Origin: Lineus longissimus
Taxonomy: Eukaryota > Nemertea > Pilidiophora > Heteronemertea > Lineidae
Length of the DNA: 64,000 bases
NCBI RefSeq assembly: GCF_910592395.1
Contig: NC_088312.1
Span: 17,427,292-17,491,291, forward strand
Reading direction: 5' to 3'
This document shows positions 1 through 10,415 of this stretch, piece by piece (the stretch's first letter is position 1; each line of letters opens with the position of its first letter). The translations under genes were made by a program, and so were the position numbers. Below the pieces are notes generated by a model. The model saw nothing but the letters and a program-made list of their open reading frames with translations, was not told where the DNA came from and did not search any database.

Positions 1-683
1 GTTAATCAACATAAAACTGTTTTTGATGTTATCAAACAATGTTCTAATTGTCAGATATATCAACAATTCATGATTTTTAAGTCATCTGGTTTCTCAAACC
101 CCGGTATAGAGAGACTGAACGATTCTGTCCGAACATATGTTTACTGCATACTAGGGGCCCAAACACTCACCAGAACCCTGATTACAGGAGCAAAAGTAAC
201 AGAATTTGATGCCCAGAAAGAATTAACCAAACTTTTAAAAGACTCAATCAACAAACATGCCGACATTCCTACCTCAATTCAAAGGTATCAAAACTCAATT
301 GCCGAATCCCACACCAGATTGGATTATGTAATCGCTCCGGGTTTATACATCATCGGTTCCAACATGGTCTTAAAAATTGGGAACATCATGAATTACAACA
401 ATATTATTTTGATAGCGCCACAAAAAATGAGTATTGGGAAAAATGACATCAACCACAAAAAGAATACTGCACCTCATTTAATGAAAGGTCCGACCGTAAA
501 GACATACAAATTGAAAGCTGGGGATAAAAGGATCCCTGAGGAAACTTCTGAAAAAACATTAAGTGGGGGAATAAAAAAAGATAGTTTTTCCACTGATGGT
601 TTTAAGTTCATGATTCATCCGATCATGAAAACATTAAATTTATTTTAGCCGCTGCAGCTGGTGGAGCTGTCAGTTTAATTTGA
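1..683 (+). pseudogene. Unidentified 5' gene of the endogenous viral element, 5' truncated
   Basis: The frame is open from base 1, so the true start lies outside the window; the first ATG is at 70. Near the N-terminus there is a CxxC pair (CSNCQ, around bases 46-60). The middle has helical, lysine-rich sequence and a short hydrophobic stretch (LDYVIAPGLYIIGS, about bases 318-360). The frame stops at 646-648, but a +1 frame entered near 610 continues with an Ala/Gly-rich hydrophobic tail ending at a TGA at 681-683, which suggests a frameshifted C-terminal membrane or amphipathic helix. The next gene starts only 17 bases later, as in compact viral gene arrays. I do not recognise the family; a minor structural protein is possible but not shown. 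Confidence 0.45.
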
Positions 684-700
684 TATTTTAACTAATCTAA

Positions 701-1593
701 ATGGCTGATGGCGGAGATGACCCTCCCGAAGATGATCCACCTGTTAACTATGACCCCCCAGTGAATTCTGATCCCCTGCAGATTATATAATGTTGACCCT
801 AATGATATGGATACATCTTACAACTCACCAACTAGTTCTGATAGTCATTTATCTGATGATACCACAAATTTTGATTATAATAATCCGAATGTTGACTGGT
901 CAAAAGGAATCGAAAGTATATCTAAAAAAATACAAAATCAATGGTGGTTTGTTCTGGATGTGGAGGATCAAGAAAAAATAAAAAGGAAAATTCTAAATTC
1001 CAGTGGTTTCAAAAAACTTTAGGTTTACAAAAGGACGTTTAAAGGAATTGGAAAAACTCGTTTTTACGGGATATGAAATTAGTGAGATTAAGAAACATGA
1101 TTTAAAAATAAACCCCTCCTTATATTGGCCTTATATTTTTGAAGATGATCTATTCATGGTTGGTCGGAGCAATGAAGGAGATCTAGTTTGGGTTGCGATA
1201 ACAGATTTTAAAGGAAATCTGCTAAAGTAATCTAAAATTAATAAGTCTATTGGTGGAAAGTCAGTCGTGGATAAATTAAATGAAATGAGCCATTATTTAG
1301 ACCCCACAAAAGATCTTTCTATTGTTGGAACAAAACCAGAGAGAAAAGAGTTGGTTCTGACAGAACAAATTCAAACGCATACGACTGTTCATGAGTTACG
1401 ACTTTCGTCTCCGAAACGAACTCCAATCAGCAGACCATCAGAACAGAGATCCAATGTAGTAAATAAATTCAAAGATATAATTAAAAGTGACTATAGAAAT
1501 TATGATTCGGTAAATAACATTGAAAAATTTATGACGAGAATATCTATTTCATCTGATGAAGAAGTAGAAGAAGTGAAGGATTATCTGAAATGA
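701..1593 (+). pseudogene. Acidic/membrane gene copy 1, 5' part, frameshifted and split
   Basis: It begins with MADGGDD at 701 in the context taatctaaATGGCTGATGGc, the same context as copy 2 at 3513. The N-terminus is very acidic and proline-rich. The frame changes after 790, again near 1003 and again near 1230; open pieces are 701-790, 807-1022, 1003-1230 and 1267-1593. The last piece ends with acidic EEVEEVKDYLK just where the 300-bp-unit repeat begins. The continuation is found on the other side of the repeat (from 3058), because the residues KPDSK follow YLK/YIK without a gap in copy 2. Function unknown. It sits upstream of the capsid-like gene in the viral element. Confidence 0.55.
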
Positions 1594-3057
1594 AACGGCC
1601 AGGGGCCATTGTGCTCATCATATAGATATTTGGTGCTTTGGAATTCATCCAGGTTAAGAAACATTGTACATGTATAGTATATAGGTCAAACCAAAGTCGG
1701 TATGACATGTGATGTATCGTTGCTTGGAGTAAGTACCATAAGAATATCATCAAAAACAAGTCACCAATAAACGAGATATTGCACTTTTTACATATTTTAG
1801 TTTTGGCCTCCTGGTGGCCAAGTTGAGTACCAGATCAGATCGAAATTCAGTGTCCAAGGTTACATGATGTAGGGAGTCATGTGTACCAAATTTCAAGTTC
1901 ATAGCTTTAGTGGTTAAGGAACATGCCATAGTTACAATCAAACGACCAATTTACGCCATTTGACCTCTGTGACCTTGAAAAGCAGGTCAGATCAAAAACT
2001 CATATGATATGTGATGTATCCTTGCTAGGAGAACCTACCATAAAAAGGTTATTGAAAACGAACCACTAATAAGCGAGATATCACACTTTCTAGGTTTTCA
2101 CTTTTGGCCCCCTGGTGGCCAAGTCGAGAATCAGTCCGGACTGAAATTCAGGGTCAGAGGTCAGCTGACCTAGGAGGTCCTTTGTACAAAGTCTCAAGTT
2201 CATAGCCTTAGGGGTTAACAAACGTTCCACAGTTACGCTCAAATGGCCAATTTACGCCATTTGACCTCTGTGACCTTGACAAGTACGTCAAATCAAAAAC
2301 CCGTATCATATGTGATGTATCCTTGCTAAGAGTATCTACCATAAAATTTTTACCAAAAACTAATCAGTAATAAGCGAGATATGGCACTATTCAATGTTTT
2401 GGTTTTGCCCCCTGGTGGCCAAGTTAAGAATCAGACCTGACCAAAAATCAGTGTCACAGGTCATCTGACCTAGGGCGTCATGTGTACTAAGTTTAAAGTT
2501 CATAGCTTTAGTGGTTAAGAAACGTGCCATATTTACACACAAACGGCCCATTCACACCATTTGACCTTAGTGACCTTGAAAAGTACGCCACATCGACTTG
2601 ATTTTTGGTCAACATGTAGAGCTACGTAACAGGTGTCTACATACCAAATTTAAAGACGACAGGACGAATAAAGACAAAACGTGCGACTATCGGTGAAATT
2701 GGTGAGTTTGACCTCTGTGACCTTGACAAGTAGGTCAAATCAAAAACCCGTATGATATGTGATGTATCCTTGCTAGGGGTACCCACCATAAAAATTTTAG
2801 TAAAAACAAATCAGTGATAAACGATTTATCGCACTTTTTAAGTTTTTGGTTTTAGCCCCCTGATGGCCAGGTGAAGAATCAGACCGGACTGAAATTCGCT
2901 GCCAGAGGTCATGTGACCTAGGTCATAATGTGTACAAAGTTCCAAGTTCATAGCACAAGTGGTTAAGAAACGTGTCACACAGGATACGGACGACGACGGA
3001 CGACGGACGACGACGGACACAGGGCTATCGTATAGACTCCCCTAACAGTGAGCTAAA
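1592..3057. repeat. Inserted array of the ~300-bp dispersed repeat
   Basis: About four units of a repeat whose marker GGTGGCCAAG recurs at 1813, 2114 and 2414 (period 300-301) and, in diverged form, at 2862; the longer last step contains an extra unit half of about 148 bp. Each unit carries TTTGACCTCTGTGACCTTGA followed by AGGTCAAATC. The array opens with a GAAACGGCCAGGGGCCATTG motif and closes with a GACGACGGAC-rich stretch and GTGAGCTAAAA. The same family recurs at 37-38.5, 40.4, 43.2-44.2, 56.8, 59.9-60.9 and 62.3-62.9 kb. Here it interrupts a viral gene, so the array moves or spreads as a mobile element rather than being only a local satellite. Confidence 0.85.
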
Positions 3058-3442
3058 AACCAGATTCAAAGATCCCTCTGAAAGATAGATGACATTTCTC
3101 TTCAAATTTGAAGGTTTTAAACTTGGTACTTTAGTAACAGCACTCATTATGATACTAACCACTTTATGATTGGCTATTAGTAATTCCATTAGTTTGACAA
3201 CTAGGCCTAATCCGAACCCTCCAAAACCAGAACCAAGCATTACAAATAGAGTAAAGGAAGGACTCAAGAAACTTGCTAGGTGGCTTAAAGAATTGGCTAA
3301 GAAGTCAATTGTAGCTCTTCCAGGTATTATTGGTTCTATTGTTTCACTAATCCTGAAATCAGTAGGTGCTGTTGTTGGTTTTCTGGCTGAAAATGTTATC
3401 ATCCTAGTGATGATTGTTGTTAGTTCAATAATGGTGTAATTG
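3058..3442 (+). pseudogene. Acidic/membrane gene copy 1, 3' part
   Basis: Bases from 3058 translate to a segment matching the C-terminal half of copy 2 (3777-4200): a KPDSK start, a first hydrophobic segment (LGTLVTALIMILT), a proline-rich linker (NPNPPKPEP), a basic amphipathic region and a strong second hydrophobic region containing LPGIIGSIVSLILK and a terminal membrane helix ending at 3439. An in-frame stop lies at the end of the first hydrophobic segment near 3165, and another frame break lies near 3090. The resemblance to copy 2 is visible at DNA level as well. Probably a small integral membrane protein of the viral element; I know similar LPGIIGSIVS proteins only as uncharacterised proteins in invertebrate genomes. 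Confidence 0.6.
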
Positions 3443-3512
3443 AAGGAGTAAAGGATAAAGGGGGAATTAAAAAAGTAAAATTTAACCCTTTAGTGTATTT
3501 TGATTAATCTAA

Positions 3513-4200
3513 ATGGCTGATGGCAGACGAGAAGAACTTGAAATGGAAGATATGAGTGACCTTAACATTCTTAATCCTGAACCTAATCCTGAAACTAATC
3601 CTGAAAACCCTGATGATGATCCAGATGAACAATATGATCAAGAAAATGATCCTGTGGAGAAGCAGATAATAAAGGAGGAATTAGATCAAAAAAGAGAAAT
3701 TTGAAATACCTTAATGATGAATCTGAATCACAAAATGAAAGATGGAAGAGAATTTGGAGAGAGTACATTAAAAAACCAGACTCAAAAATACCTCTGAAAG
3801 ATATATTAAAATTGCTCTTCAAATTGGAAGACCTAACTATTGGAGCAGTTGTAACTGCGATAATAGTGTTTTTCACAACCTGAGGTCTTTCTATTAGTAA
3901 TTCCTTGAGATCAACAAAAAAACATCCTAATCCCCCTGGACCAACTCTTCCATAACCAGATATCCCAGATCAGGTAAAAATTGGATTAAAGAAATTCGCT
4001 TATTGGTTAAAAAAATAGGCTTAGAAATGGCTGCAGCTTTGCCAGGAGTAATAGATTCGATCGTGTCATTCATTCTGAAATCAGTTGTTGGGTTTCTGGC
4101 AGAGCATCTGATAATTTTATTGCTCGTTGTTGTAAGTTCCATTGTTTATGGTTTAATCGAAGGAGTAAAAACGTTTAGAGGGAAGAATAAATCTTACTAA
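3513..4200 (+). pseudogene. Acidic/membrane gene copy 2
   Basis: It starts MADGRREELEMED at 3513 with the same upstream word as copy 1. An acidic NPEPNPETNPENPDDD tract follows, then a frame change at 3701, a helical region (WKRIWREYIKKPDSK), a hydrophobic segment (LTIGAVVTAIIVFFTT) ending in a stop at 3881, another frame change, and a C-terminal half with LPGVIDSIVSFILK and a membrane helix, ending at 4200. Length without the breaks would be roughly 225 residues. Copy 2 lacks most of the middle portion present in copy 1, so either copy 1 gained or copy 2 lost sequence. The gene ends four bases before the capsid-like ATG. Function unknown; membrane location is inferred from the hydrophobic segments. 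Confidence 0.65.
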
Positions 4201-4204
4201 ATAA

Positions 4205-5401
4205 ATGGCAACTGAAAAGTGTTAAACCCCCAAAGAAGCAATCGCGTTCCACTAGGTTTGAAAGCTGAACGTCATCATCACGTTATCACTAATAATCCAT
4301 CATCGGCAAAACCAAAGGAAACTCTGTATGTGAGGATTCCAAAGTTAAATAATAATACTTTCTTCGTACCTGGTAGTGTTTATCTGTTGGCGGATGTTGT
4401 TATCTAAGGAAACAGCAAAAACTGCTGTAGTAAATAATTTGGGGAGAAATCTTATTTCAAAACTGACTGTTAAGTGGGGAACTGAAAACCTTCTTGAAAT
4501 CGATAACTATAATTTGTACGCCACCTACAAAGACCACTGGTTGTCCAATGAAAAAAGAGAGAAAATAGAGTATTTCAGGAAATCCAAAGCAGTAACCTCA
4601 GACAGCTTAGATCCGGGGTAGCTTTGATTGACATCACTGGGGAAACCAGCAACGAGAAGACTTTGAAAGCCGTTTTTGACAAAAATCCCAACTGACCTTG
4701 ACTTGCTCTCAACCCATGCTCCGTTTTACAAATTTCCAATTCAGGAGGACGTTATATTTAGCATGATCTTGGCACCAATGAATTATGAATTGAAAAATAT
4801 ATTTATGGAATATGACACTGTAACAGATGAAAGAGTCGCGGGGCAATTACAAAATACTTATAATTCTGGATTTTCGGTATTTTACGATTGGGTAGATCAT
4901 TTTAAGATAATAAACGTTGAGACAAAAGAAACAATAATTAACGAAAATATCAATTTTCCAAAAAGATCAGTCAAAGGAATTTTGTTACTATTTGTAACCT
5001 AATATAACGACGGCGAAAGAGACAGTGAAAAATTCGAAAATCCGGGAATTTCAAGTTTGAAAGTTACGATCGAGGGAATGGCTATTAAACTATACCTCGA
5101 AGGAATGAGATTGTTAGATCAATGGGAAGAAGCGAAAAAAAAATTTCATGTCCGAAGATAAAAGAAAACACACGACTGTAATTTAAATCTTGAAAAGTAT
5201 TATGGTGATGAGAACTATTTTGGGTTGTGGATTGATCTCAGAACCACTGGCAGTGGAATAGCTTTGCAAAACACAAAAGATGGAATTCAGTTGGCTATCA
5301 CAAAAGATGGGACAAAAGGCCCGTACAAAATGCACAAATTTATTGTTTCAGACGCTCATTTAAATGTTCAAAATTCTCTAATCGTGAGCGTAATGAATTA
5401 G
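4205..5401 (+). pseudogene. Major capsid protein-like gene, multiply frameshifted
   Basis: Pieces in three frames follow one another: ATG 4205 (six codons), 4219-4407, 4376-4621, a short piece from 4618, then 4676-5161 (broken by a TAA at 5000-5002), and a C-terminal piece ending at the TAG at 5399-5401. Landmarks in order are YVRIPKL, FVPGSVYLL, NLGRNLISKLTVKWG, FPIQEDVIFSMILAP, RSVKGILLLF, LWIDLR and KMHKFIVSDAHLN. I recognise this order as a capsid-like family embedded in many invertebrate (notably cnidarian) genomes; the double jelly-roll assignment is from memory of that family and from the neighbouring ATPase, not from a structure. Total length near 390 residues is at the short end for such proteins. 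Not functional as it stands. Confidence 0.6.
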
Positions 5402-5448
5402 GTGAAGCATGAAGCGTGAACTTATTAGATTAATTTTGTGGTTTATAA

Positions 5449-5684
5449 ATGGAGACAATTGACAAGAAAGATATTGTGAACACACTTTACAGAAGTTTTT
5501 TTTATCGGGAATTATGGTAGGTTATAGCATTTTGATGAGAAGATTTTCAAAAATGAAAATTGGAGATCCCAGCCAGGCCGATATCAATGAGTTTCTAAAA
5601 CTTGGTCTGGTAGTTACTCTTGGTAATTTATCTGCAGAATAACTATACGATAATGGTCTCATACCACGAAACCCAATGAAATAA
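5449..5684 (+). pseudogene. Small membrane-type viral gene, frameshifted at a T run
   Basis: ATG at 5449 gives METIDKKDIVNTLYRSFF, then a run of eight T at 5497-5504 coincides with a frame change. The following frame has a short hydrophobic stretch and the piece FLKLGLVVTLGNLSAE before an in-frame TAA and a final stop at 5682-5684. About 78 residues in total. It sits between the capsid-like and ATPase genes. I do not recognise it. Length, position and hydrophobic segments would fit a minor membrane or virion component, which is inference only. Confidence 0.4.
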
Positions 5685-5723
5685 ACCCCCTGGATAAATC
5701 CCTTGGATAAATCTACTGGATAA

Positions 5724-6367
5724 ATGACATTATATACTGCTAACTCCAGCGGAAGTTCCAGAGGGAGCTCCTCATTGTTTATTTACAAACCTTTTAATGC
5801 TATTATTTCTGGCTGCACAAATTGTGGAACTTCATCTTAAATTTCTTGGAGACTTACTACAAAGGAAATTTTGAAAACATCATTCTGTTTTGCCTAACCT
5901 TGGAACACAATGAAACATACAACCGAGAGTGGATTTTCAAAGATAAAAATCTCATCATTATTGATCCCAATATTGTTAAGAATAATCTGAATAGATCATT
6001 ACTTGCTGCCATGGAAGTTGACAAAGGTTCAAACACACTTTTCATTATTGAAGACTGTGCCAATTTGCATGACAGTAAGAGAAAATCAACCGAGCTTTGT
6101 AACTTGGCATTCTCGGGAAGGCATTATGGAATAACTACTTGGGTTTTAGTTCAAAAATACAACTCTATTGTGAAGGATTTTAGGGAAAACATTCGTATGC
6201 TGATACTGTTTTTGAACAAAGACGAAGATTCAATGAAGGTAGCATTACAGGAAAACGACATAATTCCCAAATGTGAAAGGGATGACATTTTAGATCTCGT
6301 AAGAAAAAACAGGTCATCAAAATTGATTTTATGTTTGGAATTTCCAAGAGAATTTTTAGTTCTTTAA
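5724..6367 (+). pseudogene. DNA-packaging ATPase (FtsK/HerA, A32-like), frameshifted
   Basis: In poxvirus A32 and Polinton ATPases this enzyme pumps the genome into the capsid using ATP. An N-terminal piece (5724-5840) contains a Walker A-like loop at IISGCTNCGTSS; the usual lysine of GK[S/T] is missing, by mutation or by the nearby frameshift. The second piece is open from before 5822 to 6367 and has Walker B NTLFIIEDCAN (acidic pair E-D) and the motif SGRHYGITTWVLVQKYNSI, typical of the family's sensor/arginine region, then FRENIRMLILFLNKDEDS. About 215 residues in total, close to the usual 220-260. Context next to a capsid-like gene supports the call. The alternative, another AAA-type ATPase, is unlikely given the GRHYG...VQKYNS block. 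Confidence 0.72.
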
Positions 6368-7226
6368 TGAGCAGAGAAACGCATAGCAGAGAAATCAATT
6401 CCAGTGAAGATTTGATAGATGCCATAGTGTCTTCAATACCTGCTTCGCAGCATTCTTCGTTGCCAACTAGCAGTCAGACTTGCAGACAGACTAACTATCA
6501 ACTAAAGATGAATAAAAATCAATTAAATCAGACTAGGCAACAAACTAGTCAAAACCCAGTCAACCCCAGGCAAGTCTTGTCCGAACAAGGTACACACACA
6601 AAGGGGGATCTAGAGCTTTTAGTTGCCACTGGAAAGATATAAGAATTCACTGGGAAGCAATTCACTTTTAACGACCTTGACTATATGTCAGAAAAAGAAA
6701 TTTCAAAATATCACAGGATTTATCAGAGCAGCTTATCCTCCAGAGTTAGTGACACATTTAGCAAAACAGCCATCAAAGCTTATTCCTCCTTAGCTAGGTG
6801 GATTTGTACGAGACAATCTGTACGAGAATCTTAGAAATGATTACATCGTGATGAATGAGTTGGAGAGGTGGACTGATTTTCTCAGTTTGAAGATGGGAGG
6901 TCTTATGGCCGTGGCCACAACTAGTTTACTCACTCTTAGCAATTGTAGTATACGAAGTAGCGAGAAGTACGGACAAAGTAGCGAGAAAATCGTTTCACAT
7001 AAAACTCCAACAGATAATCAATCATTAAATTTTCGGGAAATAAATTCAGAGTGGAACCCCACTGGATACGGCGAACAACTCACAAGGGAAAGATGTAACA
7101 GCCTCTGAATCTAATCTACCCGCTTCGATGCCTAAAAAACAAAGATCGCCTGAACAGATTGCTTGGTCTCGTGAATTAGGAAAGCGTTCCAGTGAGCTAA
7201 AGAAAAATAGAGGCCTGGCGGCCTGA
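6331..7226 (+). pseudogene. Unidentified 3' gene of the viral element, frameshifted
   Basis: It overlaps the ATPase end: ATG 6331 opens a frame rich in Ser, Gln, Asn and Thr, with an in-frame stop at 6640-6642 and continuation (DLDYMSEKEISKYHRIYQSS) to 6836. Another frame takes over near 6800 with GFVRDNLYENLRNDYI and a hydrophobic alanine-rich patch (LKMGGLMAVATTSLL). A last frame from about 7093 has a basic tail (SPEQIAWSRELGKRSSELKK) and stops at 7224-7226. It may be one gene with three breaks or two genes. The family is not named to my knowledge, but the GFVRDNLY and basic-tail blocks look like parts I associate with the same group of embedded elements. Function unknown. Confidence 0.45.
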
Positions 7227-7290
7227 ATAGCTACACTGGTGGAATTGAATAGCAAGGAATGAGATGAATGACAAGAAAATATAGCAAGTA

Positions 7291-8068
7291 CAGCAGAACC
7301 TCCCATAGCAGACACCTCTCTCAGGCGGACACCTCTATATTACGGACACGTCCGGCCAGTCCCGATTTTTTCTAAGTCATTTCCAATAACAAAAACCTCT
7401 GTACGGCGGACACTTCTCTACTCCGAATTGCGGACAGGGCGATTGCCAATTTTTGGTCCAATTCCTCCCAATTACAGACAGTAGGCAAAAACAATGGTTT
7501 CCCACGTGCGCTTGGAGAGTCAAGTAGGCCCGACAGGTGTGATATTTGCGTAATTAATCAACGTAATTACCCCATGGCATTGTGTTTTTGCATACTGATT
7601 AAGCCACAGCATTTGTTTACTCATCTTTTCAACAAATCACATAGGCCTATTGTGTCAACAGACACTCATAACTCCACGCGGTTTTGTCAGTGTTGCGGCA
7701 AATATGCGTTAATTAATTATTAATCAAAGGTGGCTGATGGACAGAAATTATGGTGTTTTTTCACACATTATGACATGTCGAGGAGATTTTGCATTAAAAG
7801 GGGCACCTTTTACTAGAGAGGTTATTCACTCCCTCAGTTCAAAAGTAGCTCACGTCATTCAACGCAACATCACAAGCAAATACCGATCAGCCAACAGGTT
7901 TAAAGTTTCTACATTAGATGTCGACACAGAGAAAACCAAGACCTGCAAGGCGGGAACTTCAAATCCACCTATCGGACGATTTGGCATAACCTCTCTATTG
8001 CGGACACCTCTCTATTGCAGACACCTGGGCCCAGTCCCATGAGTGTTCGCAATAGAGAGGTTGTACTG
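7291..8068. mobile_element. pogo/Tigger-type non-autonomous element, TA target duplication
   Basis: The left end CAGCAGAACCTCCCATAGC and the inverted right end CAGTACAACCTCTCTATTGC match as terminal inverted repeats and are flanked by TA at 7289-7290 and 8069-8070. The motif CCTCTCTATTGCGGACAC recurs inside both ends, several times in direct orientation, as in pogo/Tigger-type families. Length 778 bp. No transposase is visible; the open frame at 7737-8042 has no features I recognise. It sits just downstream of the viral element. Confidence 0.8.
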
Positions 8069-8070
8069 TA

Positions 8071-9281
8071 GTATATGCGAGTACCAAAATGTAGGTTTAT
8101 GGTAGATAGGGAGATGTGGACAGACTAGATGGAATCAAGCTTAGACAAATGGGGCCAAATTCATGAAGGGCGTTCAGCTTAACACAGCGTTTAATTACTG
8201 AATAGACAGATTCAGGTCCTTCATGTAAATCTTCATAGAATATGAATAGGCCCTATAACTAATCAGGGAGAAGTTACACACGTCTAATTCTAGTCTAGTT
8301 CAGTACATTACAGAGACAGGTTGGATCGAGGCCGTTTTGCCTCTTTTGACCAGACGACAATTTCCAGCTTAAAATTTGCCAATTACCACCAATTACGGGG
8401 CGTTTAGTCTTTCTGCTGTGAATACCTATTATCCTATCGAAACAAGAGTTCAAAATATTGGTATCCTGGCACATTTTCTGGCCCAGCTACAGCAAATTCG
8501 GATGAAAAGGCAACTATTTACTTCTGAAAGTATAACCCAGGGAGATGTAGAAGATAAATCGGAGTCTCAGTCTTCCTTTAGCAAAATTTTTAGTGGTTTG
8601 CTATATCTTTTACATTCATTGCTGGAATATTTTTATGAAAACAAAGGCTTGGTCAAATTAAAAAGCAGACAGTAGTTTTGAAGGGGTCAGTGGTTTCAGT
8701 GGAGCGCCAGCTTCCGCTGGAAAACAAAACATTGAATAAAGCCCCATATATACTCCTCATGGAATGAAATAACAATAGTGTTGATGAAAGGACGTTATAG
8801 ATCTCGTAAATCCCTTTCCAACGATATCTCACTTGATAATATTGGGCAAAAAATAGCAAAGTTATTTCATGTTACATGAATTGCATTCGTTAAATTAATC
8901 AATCATATTCAGTAAATTACTCTACCATACCTTTCAGAGATCATGTGTACAAGAATTAAAGGATTGGTTGTGTTATTACTCATGATAGGTGTTCCATACT
9001 TCACTTCCGGTATATACAGCCTTTTCCCTAGTTACGTTACTTCGATTGGTTGCTAGGCTGTTAATGAACCGATCAATTATTCCTAGTCCCGATTCAAATC
9101 AAAAATAATTTTTTCTCAAAATTTCTCGCGCAGGATTGACGCATCAAAATTTCTTTTTCAATTCTTCTGCGCATTAGTAGATTCATTAAATGGGACGCCA
9201 GGCTCCACTGGAGCGTCAACTCCGCTGGATAAATATTTAATCAGTTAGAGTAATTGCAGTAGGATGATTAATGAGTAAAGG
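8071..9281. other. Intergenic, with one unidentified coding-like remnant
   Basis: No complete gene is visible. A frame from about 8376 to 8675 (+) reads NYGAFSLSAVNTYYPIETR and continues for 99 residues with a short hydrophobic segment near its end; it starts at TTG, not ATG, and I do not recognise it. Two imperfect direct copies of a 26-bp word (GTGGAGCGCCAGCTTCCGCT at 8700-8725 and a variant at 9205-9230) bracket about 500 bp. The rest is AT-rich with no other visible signal. Confidence 0.35.
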
Positions 9282-9284
9282 TTA

Positions 9285-10415
9285 GGCCATTCAAAATAAA
9301 TTACTTGTTTATCATCACTCCACCTCACGATATTTGGAGGGGAGGCCCTTTGATATTGATATTTGATATTTTGTTTGGCGCCAATGTTTGATGGGGAGGG
9401 CCTTTGATATTTGGTATTTGATATTTTTCGGTCATGAACTTGGCAATGTATTCCATTGGGAGGGGCTTTGATATTCGATATTTGATAATTTTTGGACTGA
9501 CATATTACAAATGTATGTATAAGCCATGTCAAGTTATAATCAGTACAACAGATGTGTCAGGGAGGCCTAAAAATGTATACAGTGATCAAATTCCAAAATG
9601 GATAGATAAAATAAGGACAGGAGAATACAAATTAAAGTTTAATTACAAAACTTGTATGGACATCAACAGCTGTTTCTTTTTTATATCCTGGTCACCATGA
9701 TCTGCTGATGATTTATTCCCCTGACATTTTACATGTATGTACCGTACAAATCCATGTATATCTGACACAAGCATGCAAAGTGACAGCAAGCAGCATGGCC
9801 CCAAGTCTCGCCCATTGAAAACATTCTCCTCATACACCACATAGTGTGTAAGCTTTGGTCAAACATTCATGCGTTGAGCAAGAAATAAAAACACATGCGT
9901 TTATTCATCTCGATTCCAGGCTCATCGGCAATATAAAAATAACTGGTAGGCCTATACGCATTTGCTCACGCAGGTATGAGGTTGAGAAAGTATTGGTTCC
10001 AAAATCTCCCCGAGTGTAGTCTCACTGAGTCAATAATTCTTTTGTGTGCTGACAATTCACTTTGAATGAAAATAATTCATTGCCGTTGAGCGAGACTGGT
10101 GTCACCTGTACTGAGGTATTGAGACATTTTTTCAGCATCGGCTGGCTGCATGCTGCGTCTCTGGATTTGTTTAGTCGTAACTAATACCACACGTGTGATG
10201 GCCAGAACGGGGAAATGGATATCAATTATCAACAGGCCACCGGGTCAGGTAAAATTAGGCCGGTAGGTTGTTTGAATCTGAGTTGGAAGTTGAGGGCACA
10301 ACTTGGAGCGGACGGTACCTTGATATTTGATATATCGAATATCAAAATAATCGGCACGGGACCTAAATGTCGGGGCGGGCGGTGATGATAAACAAGTAAT
10401 TTATGTTGAATGGCC
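9285..10415. mobile_element. PIF/Harbinger-type non-autonomous element, TTA target duplication
   Basis: The left end GGCCATTCAAAATAAATTAC (9285) pairs with the right end read on the minus strand, GGCCATTCAACATAAATTAC; the inverted repeats extend about 35 bp and then continue in diverged form. TTA flanks both sides (9282-9284 and 10416-10418), the target duplication typical of Harbinger elements. Near the left end, three imperfect copies of GATATTTGATATTTT are spaced 70-80 bp apart (9350-9490), and a related GATATTCGATATATC word lies near the right end. 1131 bp, no transposase seen. Confidence 0.8.

Larger units (their letters stand above)
1..7226 (+). mobile_element. Decayed endogenous DNA virus / Polinton-like element (right part)
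   Basis: A run of at least seven same-strand gene remnants with tiny spacers: unknown gene, acidic/membrane gene copy 1, copy 2, capsid-like gene, small membrane gene, packaging ATPase, unknown gene. This compact layout with a double-jelly-roll-type capsid plus a FtsK/HerA-type ATPase is known for Polintons, Polinton-like viruses and virophages. No polymerase or integrase is visible, so the element is cut by the window edge or lacks them. Every gene has frameshifts or stops, so it is a fossil. A repeat array (1592-3057) has landed in it. The exact viral group is inference from gene content. Confidence 0.7.

Noticed and set aside
1592-3057. Regular repeats that could suggest a CRISPR array
   Set aside because: The unit is about 300 bp, repeats continuously without unique spacers, and the context is eukaryotic.
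7046-7315. Minus-strand frame overlapping the end of the viral element
   Set aside because: It is antisense to the better-supported + strand remnant and crosses the border of the adjacent MITE.
8149-8258. Possible 110-bp Harbinger-like MITE (GGCCAAATTCATGAAGG ... GGCCTATTCAT inverted)
   Set aside because: The inverted match is short and interrupted, and no TTA/TAA duplication is evident.
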